Part shown: piece after piece, positions 11,504 through 22,725 of the stretch
How the letters are laid out: each line of letters begins with the position of its first letter
Position numbering within the stretch: position 1 is the first letter of the stretch
Assembly: GCA_033439255.1 (NCBI GenBank)
Contig: CM065878.1
Span: forward strand, 3,596,001-3,660,000
Reading direction: 5' to 3'
Length of the DNA stretch: 64,000 nucleotides
Origin: Hericium rajendrae
Taxonomy: Eukaryota; Basidiomycota; Agaricomycetes; Russulales; Hericiaceae
Notes under the pieces: model-generated
Seen by the model: the letters and a program-made list of their open reading frames with translations, nothing else
What the model was told of the DNA's origin: nothing
The model's database searches: none
Made by a program: the position numbers and the translations under genes

Positions 11504-13063
11504 ATGGCCAAGTCGGACAGGGAGGAGGTGCTCTCGACGTTGGTGCGTAGCCGCTGTTCTCGTGGTGTGTGGCCAGAGAGTTGAGGGTGCGAATAGGCTG
11601 CCCGGCTGTTCGCCGCGATGGTGGACGACGTTGTGATGGATGCGGCGCTGCAGTCGCATCAGGAGGTCGCACGGAACAGGGCCGTCTGCGAGGTGTGCCA
11701 TACGAAGTGCGTATTTTCCTCACTTTCCCTGCCGTTTACTAATCGGCCGTGCGCTAGGTGTGGGCAAGGTGAGTTGCTTGTGCTTTGGAAGGCTGGGCTG
11801 GACTGACGGCGTGCAGCACATGCGTCGGGCTCGGTGGCGTTGGCGGCGCAGGGTGCGCTGGGGATGTCGCGTCAGGGCACGCCTGTAGGGGAGAAGGGTG
11901 CGGGTACGAGCACGCCGACGGCGAGGGATGGGACTATCTATCTGGAGTGCGTGAACTGCAGTCGGCAGGTGCGTCGTTTCGGACTCTGGTTGTATGTTGT
12001 GACTGCTGCTGAGCTCTGTCGTGCCCATGTCAGATGGCCTCGAACCGGTACGCCTCGCATCTGAGTTCGTGCATGGGCCTCGGGACGGGCGCACGAAGGG
12101 GTGCGGCGCGCAGTGTCAATGTGAAGCCGAAGTACGTGGCTTTCGACTTTCGCTGTGTGCGCGCACTGACGGTGCGCGTGGCAGACTGGGCGAGGGCGCG
12201 CGTTCTGCATCGCCCTACCTTGGTTCAGAGAGTGGAAACGTGTCAGATGACAGCGGCCCGCCTCAGTCTCAGTCCCAGCAGGCTGCCCCGAAGAAGAAGG
12301 GCAGGCCGCCGAAGAAGAAAGGTACGTGTAGCGGGGGTGTTGCGGTCATTTTGGTATCTGACGGGTTTGGCAGACGAAGGCGAGGCTGCCTTGAATCGCA
12401 AACGAGTAAGTCCGAAGGGTGTTTCTGGTGATCTTATGAGAGGATAAACATTGTCATTTCTAGCCGGGATCGCCTCAGGTGTCGCCCAACAAGAACAAGA
12501 AGCAGAAGACGAATGGTCAGTGCTCGTGTGCTCATGTTGATCAGCTTCTGAACAGCCCCTACAGGATCACCTCTATCCAGGGTTAGGACCGAGAAGACCG
12601 GTCCCGCCTCAAATGCAAGTTCTTTTACAATACCCTGAGCCATCCTCTAACCCTCCCTTCCAGAACCTCCTCCCCCCACCCCCAACGACCTCCCAATCCA
12701 AAGTCCCTTCCCGGCTGCGCGAATCCTCTACCGCCTCGTTCCTCGAGCGCGAAGCCTCGTCCTCGTCGCGGTCCTCGTCCCCCGCGACGCTCGCGGCCTC
12801 CTCCGCTCATTCCGGTGGCAGCTTCGGCGCGAAGCCGAAGAAGAACGGCATGGTGGGGAAGAAGAGCAAGCCCGGTGTGAGATTGCCGAGTCCGCCCCGG
12901 CCTCCACGCCCGCCCACGCCCGTCATGCGCAGACCTGAGACGGACTACCTCGTCGGTGCGTTGTTTGCTGTTGGTTTGTCGTCGTACCTGATTCGATCCT
13001 CGTGTATAAGCAGATGTGGAGGGCGACGAAACTGGGTCCTCGACAGACACGGACAGCGAGTGA
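11504..13063 (+). CDS. SGF11: SAGA deubiquitinase-module subunit Sgf11
   Basis: Zinc-finger subunit that docks the SAGA deubiquitinase on nucleosomes. The ATG at 11504 opens MAKSDREEVLSTL, followed by an amphipathic helix (AARLFAAMVDDVVMDAAL) like the one that packs against Sgf73/Ubp8. A CxxC pair (CEVCHTKCGQ) comes before the diagnostic finger CVNCSRQMASNRYASHLSSC (C-x2-C-x11-H-x3-C). The tail is long, basic and Ser/Pro-rich, including KKKGRPPKKK, an AT-hook-like motif. Yeast Sgf11 is only about 100 residues; this one is far longer, as in many basidiomycetes. One intron, 12615-12663, uses a GC donor (GCAAGT) and its phase fits exactly. It ends TGA at 13061-13063. Confidence 0.85.
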
Positions 13064-13386
13064 TGCTCGTCCTGGGTGTCTTCTATATATGCTCGCGTGA
13101 CGTTCGGACTTTGGGCCCGGACGATGTTGGTTTTCTATACACTATGCCTATCTCTGTTGTCTTGCTTTCCTCTGTTCGATTGTACATCATGTTACGCTGC
13201 ACGGATTATACATTATATTATTGAAAATCTCGGCTGCTTGCCAGTCGTTGGTGTTGAACGGCGGTCGAGCGTCCCGCCCGGCCCGTCCACGTACGAAACG
13301 GAACGTGGCCTGCCAGGGCCAGCCTAGAACTTGGAGGATGCCCCCAGTCGAAGGTGGGCTTGTCACGCATACACGGCAGATTTGCG

Positions 13387-14310
13387 ATGCCCACAGCACT
13401 AATGCCACGCGAATTGACAGCTATTCTTGCCATCCTTGCGGTAGGCAGCGCGTCACTCGGGTACTGGCTCGGACGCGTCCGCGCGCAGGACGCGCTTTCG
13501 ACTGCGTCAAAGGGCAAGCATGCGGAGAGGACTGATTCGGACGGGGAAGATGATGGGAATCTCGCGGACATGAAGGCTGGTCTATTTGAGGACACGAAAC
13601 TGGTGAGCTCTTGCAGTATGTCTTGGGGATGGCCCGATGTCACTGTGTCTAGGTTCTGGTCGTGCGGAGCGACCTGGGGATGTCGGCGGGGAAGATTGCT
13701 GCACAGTACGTTCCTTCTCTCAGAGCTGCATCGTGTGATGCTTATTATTTTGTGCATAGATGCGCGTGAGCTCATTTCATTCCTCGGCGGGTGCGCGTTG
13801 TTGAGAGATGGGCTACAGACACGCGACGCTAGCCTGCTACAAGGCGCTTTCCATATCGAATCCCTCTGTAAGTCAATTACTTGTCTTATACTATCACGTT
13901 GACTTAATATGCATAGCTACTACGCCGCTGGGAGCGGACTGGGTAAGACATAACCATGGCCAGCCCGCACAGAGCGGCATTACTGAACGACAGTACAGGC
14001 AGACTAAAGTCGCCCTGCGATGCAATGATGCAGAGGAGTTGAATCTTCTACAGGCGAAAGCGCAAAGCTTAAATCTATGCGCACGCTCGATCCAGGACGC
14101 GTGCGTGCGGGTTCGCTTTCTTGCTGGTGAACGCGCTGACCATTGTGCGTTTGTAGGGGACGGACGCAGATCGCTGCAGGGTCGCGGACTGTGTTGGGAA
14201 TTGGACCCGGTGCGTATCTCGGTGCGCGTTCGTGGACTGCTGACGAGCCTTTGCATGCAGGCCCTGCACGGCTGATCAACCAAGTGACGGGGAAGCTGAG
14301 GTTGCTGTGA
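13387..14310 (+). CDS. PTH2: peptidyl-tRNA hydrolase 2, copy B
   Basis: Eight exons (13387-13602, 13653-13705, 13760-13765, 13819-13867, 13917-13942, 13999-14100, 14157-14209, 14261-14310) total 555 nt, or 184 residues, with every phase consistent. The N-terminus is one hydrophobic helix (ELTAILAILAVGSASLGYWL), then an acidic linker and the Pth2 fold: VLVVRSDLGMSAGKIAAQ, CAHATLACYKAL, RRWERTGQTKVAL, CARSIQDAGRTQIAAG, SRTVLGIGPGP and LINQVTGKLRLL. It acts on peptidyl-tRNA; the helix suggests attachment to mitochondria or ER. It is clearly paralogous to copy A about 10 kb away in opposite orientation, with the same intron positions including the microexon. Copy B is the intact one. Confidence 0.93.
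13760..13765 (+). other. 6-nt microexon of PTH2 copy B
   Basis: ATGCGC lies between two introns of 54 nt (13706-13759) and 53 nt (13766-13818), with ...ATAG before and GTGAGC after. Including it gives AAQCAHATLACYK, the conserved Pth2 core. Skipping it deletes two residues without breaking the frame. Confidence 0.8.
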
Positions 14311-14444
14311 CATCCATGCATGTACATCGGGACGCAGACGGCTCACAAAATTCGCATTCGCGCTCTGCTAATACAAGAAGCGCCGGGGCGAGATATACAT
14401 GAGTGATAGAGATACAGCAGCGGTCTTACAGGGAGAAAGAGCGT

Positions 14445-14834
14445 TTAACGACGCGTGTCCGCGTTGACATTGGCGGACGCAGCACTGGACGAGGCGGCCG
14501 CAGCATCTTCCTGCTGTCGGACAAATGAAGCAGAGAGCACAATGAAAGAGCCGACCAAGATGAATGCTGCGAAGGCTATGGCTGACCAGACGATAGCTTC
14601 CATGAACCTGAGGATCAGGCCAAGCATTGGTAGAATGTAAGGCAAATACCTCTGCGGGAGACACTGTAAGGATCATGTCTCAGTGGCGGGAGGGCATGGT
14701 CGTTGTTCGGGTCGCCCTTGTCGGTCTCTTCAAGGGGAAATAAAGGTGAGGTCGTTCGGGCGAAGGATGGTCGGGAGGGATGGACGAGCGTTCAGCCAGA
14801 GGTCAGGGCGGGACTGCCGCGTGAGGAAAGACAT
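14445..14834 (-). CDS. small two-part membrane protein, function unknown
   Basis: Reading leftward from ATG at 14834: MSFLTRQSRPDLWLNARP, a polar part (LEETDKGDPNNDHALPP, RHDPYSVSR), then hydrophobic YLPYILPMLGLILRFMEAIV and AIAFAAFILVGSFIVLSASF, then an Ala/Ser-rich tail ending TAA at 14445. The three parts lie in frame 1, frame 2, frame 1, so two opposite single-base changes near 14733 and 14663 would be needed. No GT donor is available for an intron at either junction. A TATA-like TATAAG on this strand at 15112-15117 and a possible leader intron lie upstream. No family recognised. I think the gene is real but the bases at the two junctions are doubtful. Confidence 0.5.
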
Positions 14835-15303
14835 GGAAGACGCCGTCGGACGATCCGTAAGGTTGTTGGTTTTTGCGGAGTGATGGATGATCTTCGGCGG
14901 TGCTAGGGACGAGCCAAGGAAATTGGTGTCACAGAGCGACCAGAATACGCACGCTTAGTGTCAGCCAGCGGAATGTTTGCGTGAGCCTCGCGCAACAAAC
15001 AAGGGATTCTGACCGATGAGGCCTGTAGTTGAAATTGCAGCGATAGCAACGAAGCCTGTGTCGAAGATATATCAGAGATTGAATGATTGGAGCAGGGATG
15101 AGCCCGAGGTACTTATAGGATGGAGGAGGCTGGCCGTTGCCAAACAAATAGTCGTTGTGGCAAACGCGCGCCGGTCGCCTGATTCCTTCACACCCATTGA
15201 CTACCGACGGCTTTCACCTCTCTTTTGAAGCCCGTCCCCGCCCCTTCTCTCTTTGCCTCGTCAACATAGCAGGCCGGTCCTAACGCTCGCTCATTCAACA
15301 GCC
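14835..15303. other. divergent promoter region
   Basis: Shared upstream region of the reverse 14.4-kb gene and the forward UPF0658 gene. It contains a minus-strand TATAAG at 15112-15117. The minus-strand open stretch at 14929-15147 has no ATG and I take it as leader. Confidence 0.45.
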
Positions 15304-16970
15304 ATGTCCCGACAACATCCACAAGGCAATTTCTATCCCTCACAACGCCCCCCAGGCCTTGACATGGACCCAGTAGACAACTACAAGCCATCCGGGTCAT
15401 CCTACGACGACCTCATCGACCAGTATGCTACACCTTATGGTGTCGACGCGAAGCATAAACCATACGCACTTGACCCGTCTTCAGTGAGCTGCCGCGCGAC
15501 TTGGCATGCACATGCCAAGCTGACTTGCTTTGCAGAAGGTGTCGTTTGCAACAGAAGAGGACAACAGGAAGACTTTCTATGATGCGGAGGATCCACGGAA
15601 GTCCATGGCGTATCCACCGCCACAGGATGCTCGCGGGACGAAAGACACGCGAAAGCTATATCAGAAGGTGCGTCGTTTGTTTCCTGCACAGCCCGCAGCG
15701 TCGTAACACCTTGCTTGCAGATCCTACCAGACTCAATAGCATGTCGATTCTATGTCTTCACCGTCCTCATTGAGACAGCGATAGACTTGGGCATTGAAGG
15801 AGATCTTCTGCTTCGCTTCCACCAGTCTGATAACAATCTGCAGGACGATGTTCTGTCACGAAAGATGCCTGTTTATCTTAGCGTCTTTGCTTTCGCCCAG
15901 TGCGTATTGCATGCGGCACGGCTAAAACCGATATTGACATTGAGCGTAGCGTGTTCCAGTTTGCCATGGCGCTAGACGCCGTGTACGCCCGAAACACCCT
16001 GCAATTCATCTCCCTTAGGTGAGTAGTCACGCCAGTCCATTTCACATGGTTATCCATGGCCATTTGTTCAGCATCTTCAATGCTCTACTCCTTGTCTACG
16101 CCGTCATCCAGACCTCAGAAATCCGACATTCGCTTGGAACGATTTCTGATCCGAAGGGCATATCGCACCTGCCGGTCGATGTCCTCACCACCGTCCTTCC
16201 CATCGTGATCTCGGTCGCTGAGATTGCCTACATCGCTCTTGGGTGGAAAATCTACACCGAGTTCGGTTGGAAGGTCTACAAGTTCCTGGGCGCGGACCGC
16301 ATGATCAGGAAGATGTTCACCCACTACCAGATTTACCAGTGTCTGATCAAATTCGACGTCTTTTTCTTCGTCGGGTTCTGCATTCAATTCATCTGGCTGG
16401 TATTGGAGAGTCACAATTGGGAGTTCTACATCACCTGCGCTGCGCTGCCCTTTTCAATCGTTCTCTTGATCGAGGGCCACCTGGCGGCAAGATACGAGAG
16501 CAGGATGATGATGTTCACGTTCATGACCGGGTGTGCCGGTGCTCTGTGTATTTCGTCTACAAGGTCTGTGCGCTATTCAGGAACGTCGACCGGTTATCTG
16601 ACCGGGGCATATAGTTGATCAAAGTCCTGATCCACAAGAGCGAGCCAGATTTTGCGCCCGTCTGGCAATCGCTGACAACGTTCTGTACGTTCGCCATCCT
16701 TTGGTCTTTGAGCGGTCTTCTGACCGTGCCATAGCTATCATCGCCATCATTCTGCTTATGGCCACGTTCGTTTATGCATGCATTGTCATGAAAAACTTCG
16801 GGCGTGGGCTGAAAGAGCAAAGTAAGCAGTTCTCAATCTTTTATATCATTATTTCGTCTGACCAAGCTGTGCATACAGTTACAAAGAAGCAAATGACTTC
16901 TGATGGATCCAAGCACAACAAGGCGTACCCGTCACTATCCGTGCGTCCAAATCGAATGAGCATTGAGTAA
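15304..16970 (+). CDS. UPF0658 Golgi membrane protein
   Basis: Multi-pass membrane protein of the fungal UPF0658 family, placed in the Golgi by work in fission yeast; its biochemical role is unknown. A polar N-terminal part (MSRQHPQGNFYPSQRPPG) leads into several hydrophobic segments: IACRFYVFTVLIETAIDLG, PVYLSVFAFAQ, SIFNALLLVYAVIQTSEIR, VLTTVLPIVISVAEIAYIAL, FDVFFFVGFCIQFIWLVLE, TCAALPFSIVLLIEGHLAA, YFVYK and IIAIILLMATFVYACIVMKN. It ends TAA at 16968-16970. Around 16545 the frame of MTGCAGAL does not join that of VYFVYK. One extra G (CTGGTG for CTGTG) would join them and match the family. Confidence 0.82.
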
Positions 16971-17632
16971 GGGGGTCGTATTCTCTCCGGGTCTCCCCTC
17001 ATGGACTTGTATTTTGTGTCGTCATATCTGTCACCACCTACCTTTACGTGCATACCCTATTCATCCGGTTTGGCACTACCACACCCGCCATCCCATCCGC
17101 TGTTGCCACTACCGCACCACACCACGTCTTCATCCCGTCATTCTCGTTGCACCTCATCTCGCATAGATCCCGTGCGGGTCTCCTGTTTATCGCATCACCT
17201 ATATCCATGATACAATACTGTCGCGCCGTGTCGCCTGGTGCGCACGCGCATATTTTCCTTCAGTGTGTTTATATCCCTTTCCTTCGTCCTACGCATGCAC
17301 CTGCTGCCCCCACGTCTTCCGTCCTCTCCCTCTTCCGGCCTCCGTCTCTTCCTCGTTCTCTGTTTTGAATCGGGTGCATTATAGGGTGCATTATAGATGG
17401 GTTACTGGAGAAGCTCACATAGGTGTATTGGTAGACACTGCATGCATCGCGAATTAAATTCCAGTACATTTTGATGTTGAAGTTGTACACGGTGACTCTA
17501 TAAGTAGCAGCACTGCCACGTCGTTGGGTGATCCACGTGGTTTACCTCATTCGGACGCCCACATCTCAGCTTTCCCGCCGATGTCCACAGACACGTCGCC
17601 CGTACCCTGACACCCACCGACACCGCCCACCC
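16971..17632. other. intergenic with BET1 promoter
   Basis: A 660-base gap between two forward genes. It is C/T-rich (17000-17350) and holds a perfect 12-bp tandem duplication (17372-17395). I see no coding exon. Confidence 0.5.
17372..17395. repeat. 12-bp tandem duplication
   Basis: GGGTGCATTATA occurs twice with no spacer. Probably a simple replication slip; it lies about 240 bp upstream of BET1. Confidence 0.8.
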
Positions 17633-18224
17633 ATGTCACAAAGGTCGATCCCTACATCCCTTGAACGCGAGCCACCACGAACTCACGGACCGCACCGCAG
17701 ATACCGCCCCGCCTCGCGCTCTGCGCTGGGGCTCCCCGACACGACGACGTACCGCGTCACGCCGCCGCACTCGGGGCGCTCCTCGCCGTTCGGCGGCGAC
17801 GCGTACGCCCCGAGCGGCGCGCGCTTCGCGGACGATCTCGAGGGGCAGAACGACGAGGCGCTCGAGGGCCTCAGCGCGAAGGTCAAGATGCTGAAGGATG
17901 TGCGCGCGCCCGCCCCGCCCTTGCTGATTCGTTCTCACGCTTACTTTTGCCTGTGGTAGATTACGATTGGCATCGGCGCGGAGGTGCGCGAGTCGACGGT
18001 GCAGCTCAGCCATATGGTGCGTCGTACTATATGTGATCGGAGCTGTGCCGCTTATGCAGTGGGTGCAGAACGACGCGTTCGCGGAGACGGGGGGTATCCT
18101 GTCGGGCACGTTCCGCCGCATGAACACCATGGCCGAGCGGCAGGGCTGCCGCTGGCTGTGGTACATCGTCTTCATGGTATTCGTCTTCTGGTTCTTCATC
18201 GTCGTGTGGTGGTTTCGGCGGTGA
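17633..18224 (+). CDS. BET1: Bet1 SNARE for ER-Golgi vesicle fusion
   Basis: Tail-anchored Qc-SNARE that pairs with Sed5, Bos1 and Sec22 in ER-to-Golgi transport. Three exons (17633-17899, 17960-18016, 18069-18224) give 159 residues, all in phase. The N-terminal part is Arg/Pro-rich. The SNARE helix runs from about residue 70: ENDEALEGLSAKVKMLKD-like spacing with the core ITIGIGAEVRESTVQLSHM, and NDAFAETGGILSGTFRRM matches Bet1 closely. A C-terminal anchor (WLWYIVFMVFVFWFFIVVWW) ends with two arginines. The first in-frame ATG is used. Its basic N-terminus is longer than in yeast. Confidence 0.92.
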
Positions 18225-18703
18225 GCCCCACCTCGCGCGTCCGCCGCGTCTTTGTTGCTGTAGATATCCATATTCCCCTCTGTCTCATTGCAGTCAGCTG
18301 CTCTATCTGTCCACATCTGTATACGCTATGTTCATGCAATCGCAGTTTGGTTACTCTCTGCAAGCCTTCAAAGTCTAACGTCGATGTTGAAGTTCGTTCG
18401 CTTGCTTGTAAGGGCTCTGAGATCCTCAGAACTGAAGTCGATGGCCACCAGTGATGCAGTTGAACTCCACAGCCTTATATGTTGCAGGCTGCTGCAGGGC
18501 GACAGCTGGACCTATACACCGCTATCATGCCACCCTCCTATCATGCCACCCCCTTCCAATCAAGCTCCAGTTATATGCACAAGTGCTACGATTTCATTGT
18601 CTATCTGTCCCTTGCTAAGAGGTATAATACAACTTTTTTCGTACATGCCAAACATTACCAGCCAGTGGCTTCGTCTGAACTTTGTCCTGGTTTTCAACGA
18701 TTC
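18225..18703. other. intergenic, BET1/GH15 convergent ends
   Basis: Between the 3' ends of BET1 (forward) and the GH15 gene (reverse). It contains a 14-bp direct repeat, CTATCATGCCACCC, at 18522-18535 and 18538-18551. Nothing else recognised. Confidence 0.5.
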
Positions 18704-21700
18704 TTATTTACGTGCGGCCAACGTCCTGGACAGGTTGAAGGCCGCTGATATGAGCGTGACATGTCTGCCAGCCAGAACGTCAGTATTGAAATGAATCAAG
18801 AAGATGCAGAAGCACGACGTACGTGAACCCTTGGACGGCGTTTCCGAGTCTGCTCGGCATGATGAGACTGTGCAGAGGCGCAGAGCTACGATAAAACTTA
18901 CCCATCGCCCGAAGGCGAGATCTCCTCCGTACAAAGTCCGACGTGGTTGGTATATTGCAAGAAGTCCTGTGCAGGGTCCACATGAACAATTGTCAGAACG
19001 CAACAGGTGGACGCAATTCCCCACCTCGAACATGGCAACAGCCCTCTGCAGCATGGCCGGGTCGTACTGGCCGACGCGAGTCAATGCCTCAACGCACCTG
19101 AAAACGATAGGTGGGTCAAAGATTTGCCTCCCCCCTCGTGAGTTAACAGGATCACTGACCACAAGGTGCACAAGCAGAACGTGCCCTCCTCGCCTCCTAC
19201 GCCATCGTCAGACTCCTGCGTGTTGTAGCGGTACACGAGGTTCTGCAGACAGTGTCATTACTAACGTTTCGGTGAGTGCATGAGGGAACTATACGTTGGC
19301 CGTGAGCCCGCCGCGCTCCGGCGTCTTAAGGATCGCCTTCAACGTGCTCACAAACCGCGGGTCGGGCTGCGATGTTTTAGCCATCCTTAGTCGATGGAGA
19401 AAGCGATGCAAAAGAGACGCTCACCGCCGAAGAGAAGAACACAAGCGGCATGATCAGCACGGCCGAGTCGAGGATATGCGTCTCTTCGTAGCTCTGCCCG
19501 AAGACCTTCAGCACTGGGTTCCACGCGCGTTGCATGATCTGCTCGTATATGTCGTCGCGCGCTTCGAGCCACTGGAGACGATGCGGGCAGGGAAACGAGC
19601 GCTTGTCCGCGAGGCGGAGGCCTGCGGCGATAGGAAAAGCACGAATGCGAGGTGTGGTGAGACCAGGGCGCTGCAAGGCAACGAAAACGTACCTCTATCG
19701 ATAGCGACCCTGTTGCAGTGTCATTAATTCTGATAATGCATGCGAAGAAGATGTGCGACTCACCACAGCATGATCTGTAGATGCCAAGGGTAAATTAGAC
19801 CTGAGCTTTGCGATATAGATTGAATCGCACCTTCGAATACTGGAAACGCTGTCAGCATGCTGTTCTCGAACAGACTTTGAAACATACCGTGAAGTGTCGC
19901 TTCTTATTCCGCACTTCCCTACGATTATTTCGACCCAGGAACGTCAATACAGGGGAACCATGGTTAGGTTCCAGCTCTCGCACTGACCAAATTGAGCTAT
20001 TTCCCAATTAGTGACTAGGAGAGACAGACAAAAGAACGAAACCCGAGGAAAGATGGCAACGTACAGATCTTTGTCGTTGTAGTGTTGACAAACGTCTGAC
20101 AATGCGTGAATTAGCATATCCTGCGGGTAGAAGCGCGAATTGGCATACAATCTACGCTAAATATCGGGGATGCGGTATAAGACACTAGGATGATCTTTGA
20201 ATGTGTGAACTTACAGATTTCGGACCGACACCCTATCAGTATCGCGCAAGCCACCAGTGAGCAGATATTGAACCAGAAAAAAGGAGTAGACGTTACCAAG
20301 TATCATAGCTCTAGTTATGGTGGCCGGAAAGCTATGAGTAGAATCGAACAAACGGGACAAAGGTACTTACCAGCGGTCTCCCGAACTACGCATTGAAGTC
20401 AGAAAGATGAAACAGGATAAATATGCCGAAAAGACCAACCTTTTGGCCTAGGTATATACAATCCAACCTATAGCGGGATTAATGACCGTCCCCACAATAA
20501 TGAACAGTATTCTCACAGCTCTCCGTAGATATCCTGTATGCCAAAAGTGAATAGATGGGCAAAGGAGCGACTATGAGGGTCTCACAAGTTGGACATGGTC
20601 TATAGCGCCATTTCCAATTCTGTCGTGCTCTTAAGTTGGTGAACCCGGATCAAGCTGGGTCTTAACCGCACCTAACAGGTTTTGAACTCTTGTGGCCATC
20701 GAGGTGACTCAATTCTCTCTCAGGAAATTCTTTATCACCTGTGTAGAGAGTCACAGGTTAAATCTGGGACGTCAGAGTGAGAGCAAGGTCTATACCATGG
20801 ATTGTGTACATGATCTGTAAAGAACCATCCGGGTTCGGATCTTTCAATCTATCGAAAATGAAATCCATGTAGGCTAAAACAGATAAAGGCAATATTAAAC
20901 GACCATGAAAAAGGGACTTTCTAACACTTACCGTTGGCTTCATGCGTAAATCCTAAGCGAATGAGGGCGTAGAGAGTGAATGAGGAGTCACGGATCCACG
21001 AAGCTCTGAGAGTTGTGATCAAAATAAGAGTGAGCACGGATACTCTACCCATACCGGTAATCCCTAACCATAGATATCAGCCACACGAATGTGTAAAACT
21101 AGACACCGAATAATTCACCAGTTTCTTGTGCCGCCGATATACTCTGGAAGACTAAACGTGGGGCTGGCAACAACAGCTCCTGAAGGCAAAATCAATACCA
21201 GACCAATGTCTAAAAGGAATCTTTCGCATACCTGTGGGCTCATAGATGAGCAATTTTAGTGCAAGGGCGCTGCGATGGACCGCCTCTAACCAGGAGCCGC
21301 TGTACGTAGACCTCCTGATCCATGCATTCCAGTAATTGTTCGTCCCCGTCAGCAGATCGCGCAGCAAATCCTGAAAGGGATGGGCATGTCAATAATTATA
21401 TGAGATAATTCAGGCCATGAACTTGCCTTGGTCAGGAATGGGTCCTCCCTCTCACGGAGGGAAGAAGCGCCTCTAATAAGCACTATATAAGAGATAAGAC
21501 ATCGATTGCAAATCAAATAGCATCCCAATAAGACCCCTTACTGTCCAGCGAAACCCCAAGGGCTTGAGCATGTTCCTCAGTAGGATGCATCTTCCGTCCA
21601 CCAGGCGCAGGCGGCATCCTCAGCACAAACGTAACAGCTTGACCTTCCGACAAGCAGAGATCTGCACGGATGGCCGGTCCCTTGTGACCCTTCTTAGAGA

Positions 21701-22725
21701 GGTCTAAGAGCTCAATATCGACGCGGGGGAGGGGCACGTTTTCAATCGTCGACTCGGCGACGTAGCGCAAGTCGAGAGTCAGATTGTCCGATTCGAAAAG
21801 CACTTTGTTCTGCTTGACGAGCGTTCCATCTTTGACCGCGACGGAGTCGTCGTGGACGATGCTCGTGCTGTGGGAGTCGAGAGCATAGTTGAAAGCGGGA
21901 GCGCATTCAACTCGAAGGGGAAGTTTGCCGCGAATGACCTACACGAAGATGAGACTTCAGCGGACGCGGCAAGATGTCGGATAATGGCATACTTCGATGC
22001 GACGGATCAACCAGTGCAAAAGCGGCTTGTGAGCAGCGGTGGCTGGATTGCGGGGAAGGTAATCTGTGGAAAGGCGTTGATGACGCATTCTATGCATAAC
22101 CATATTTAGTTACCTGTTATGGCCACAACACCACCTTCGTTCATAAATCTACATGGATCTTAAGATGGTGTCCACGGAATTTTATTGGCAAACTTACTTT
22201 GTTTGAAGGACCTATTGACGCCGGTGTGAGAGTGAAAATGTAATGACTGGATGGTACACTCACATTGGAGCTGGGAAGATACCCTTGCTTCTGCGTAAAA
22301 GGTACAGTCGGCGTGATGGAAAAGTGACCACCCTATTATGTCTAAGATGAGAAGTACATCTTGCGACGTGCAGAAGCTGAATACCTTGTCCTTGTCCAGA
22401 ATGCGGGCGAAGATGGACGGCGAATCGAAGTCCGGTAGGCAGTAGCTCTCGACTAACCCAGTTACTCGCGCTACCACAACATGCAGGCATTGATTGACTT
22501 ACTGGAACCATCAATGCTGACCTTTACTCGTGCATTAGTAAACATGAGTTTGTTTTATGGCGCTCCACGTACAAGTGCAGCAGTCCTCAGGTTTCCAATG
22601 CTGTGGGGTCGACGTCGACGTCAATCAAAATCTACTGAACTTCGGGATGGTTAACGAGAAACGAACAGAGCATGATCAGAAATCGGGATGTAATCTCGCT
22701 CTCCAGTGGGATTAAGAGGATTCAT
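18704..22725 (-). CDS. GH15 family glycoside hydrolase, about 36 exons
   Basis: Glucoamylase-like (GH15) enzyme of the type acting on alpha-glucosidic bonds; the subfamily contains alpha,alpha-trehalases as well as glucan hydrolases, so the substrate is open. Start at ATG 22725: [48 protein letters not shown]. An N-terminal beta-domain is followed by the (alpha/alpha)6 barrel: [138 protein letters not shown] and [22 protein letters not shown] holds a likely catalytic Glu. No signal peptide, so it is probably intracellular. Exons of 8-9 nt occur at 21055-21063, 20149-20156 and 19831-19839. One intron (21371-21426) has a GC donor. No frame breaks. Confidence 0.9.

Noticed and set aside
17636-18316. 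226-codon reverse open frame over BET1
   Set aside because: The forward strand encodes a complete Bet1 SNARE; the reverse reading is Arg-rich and featureless.
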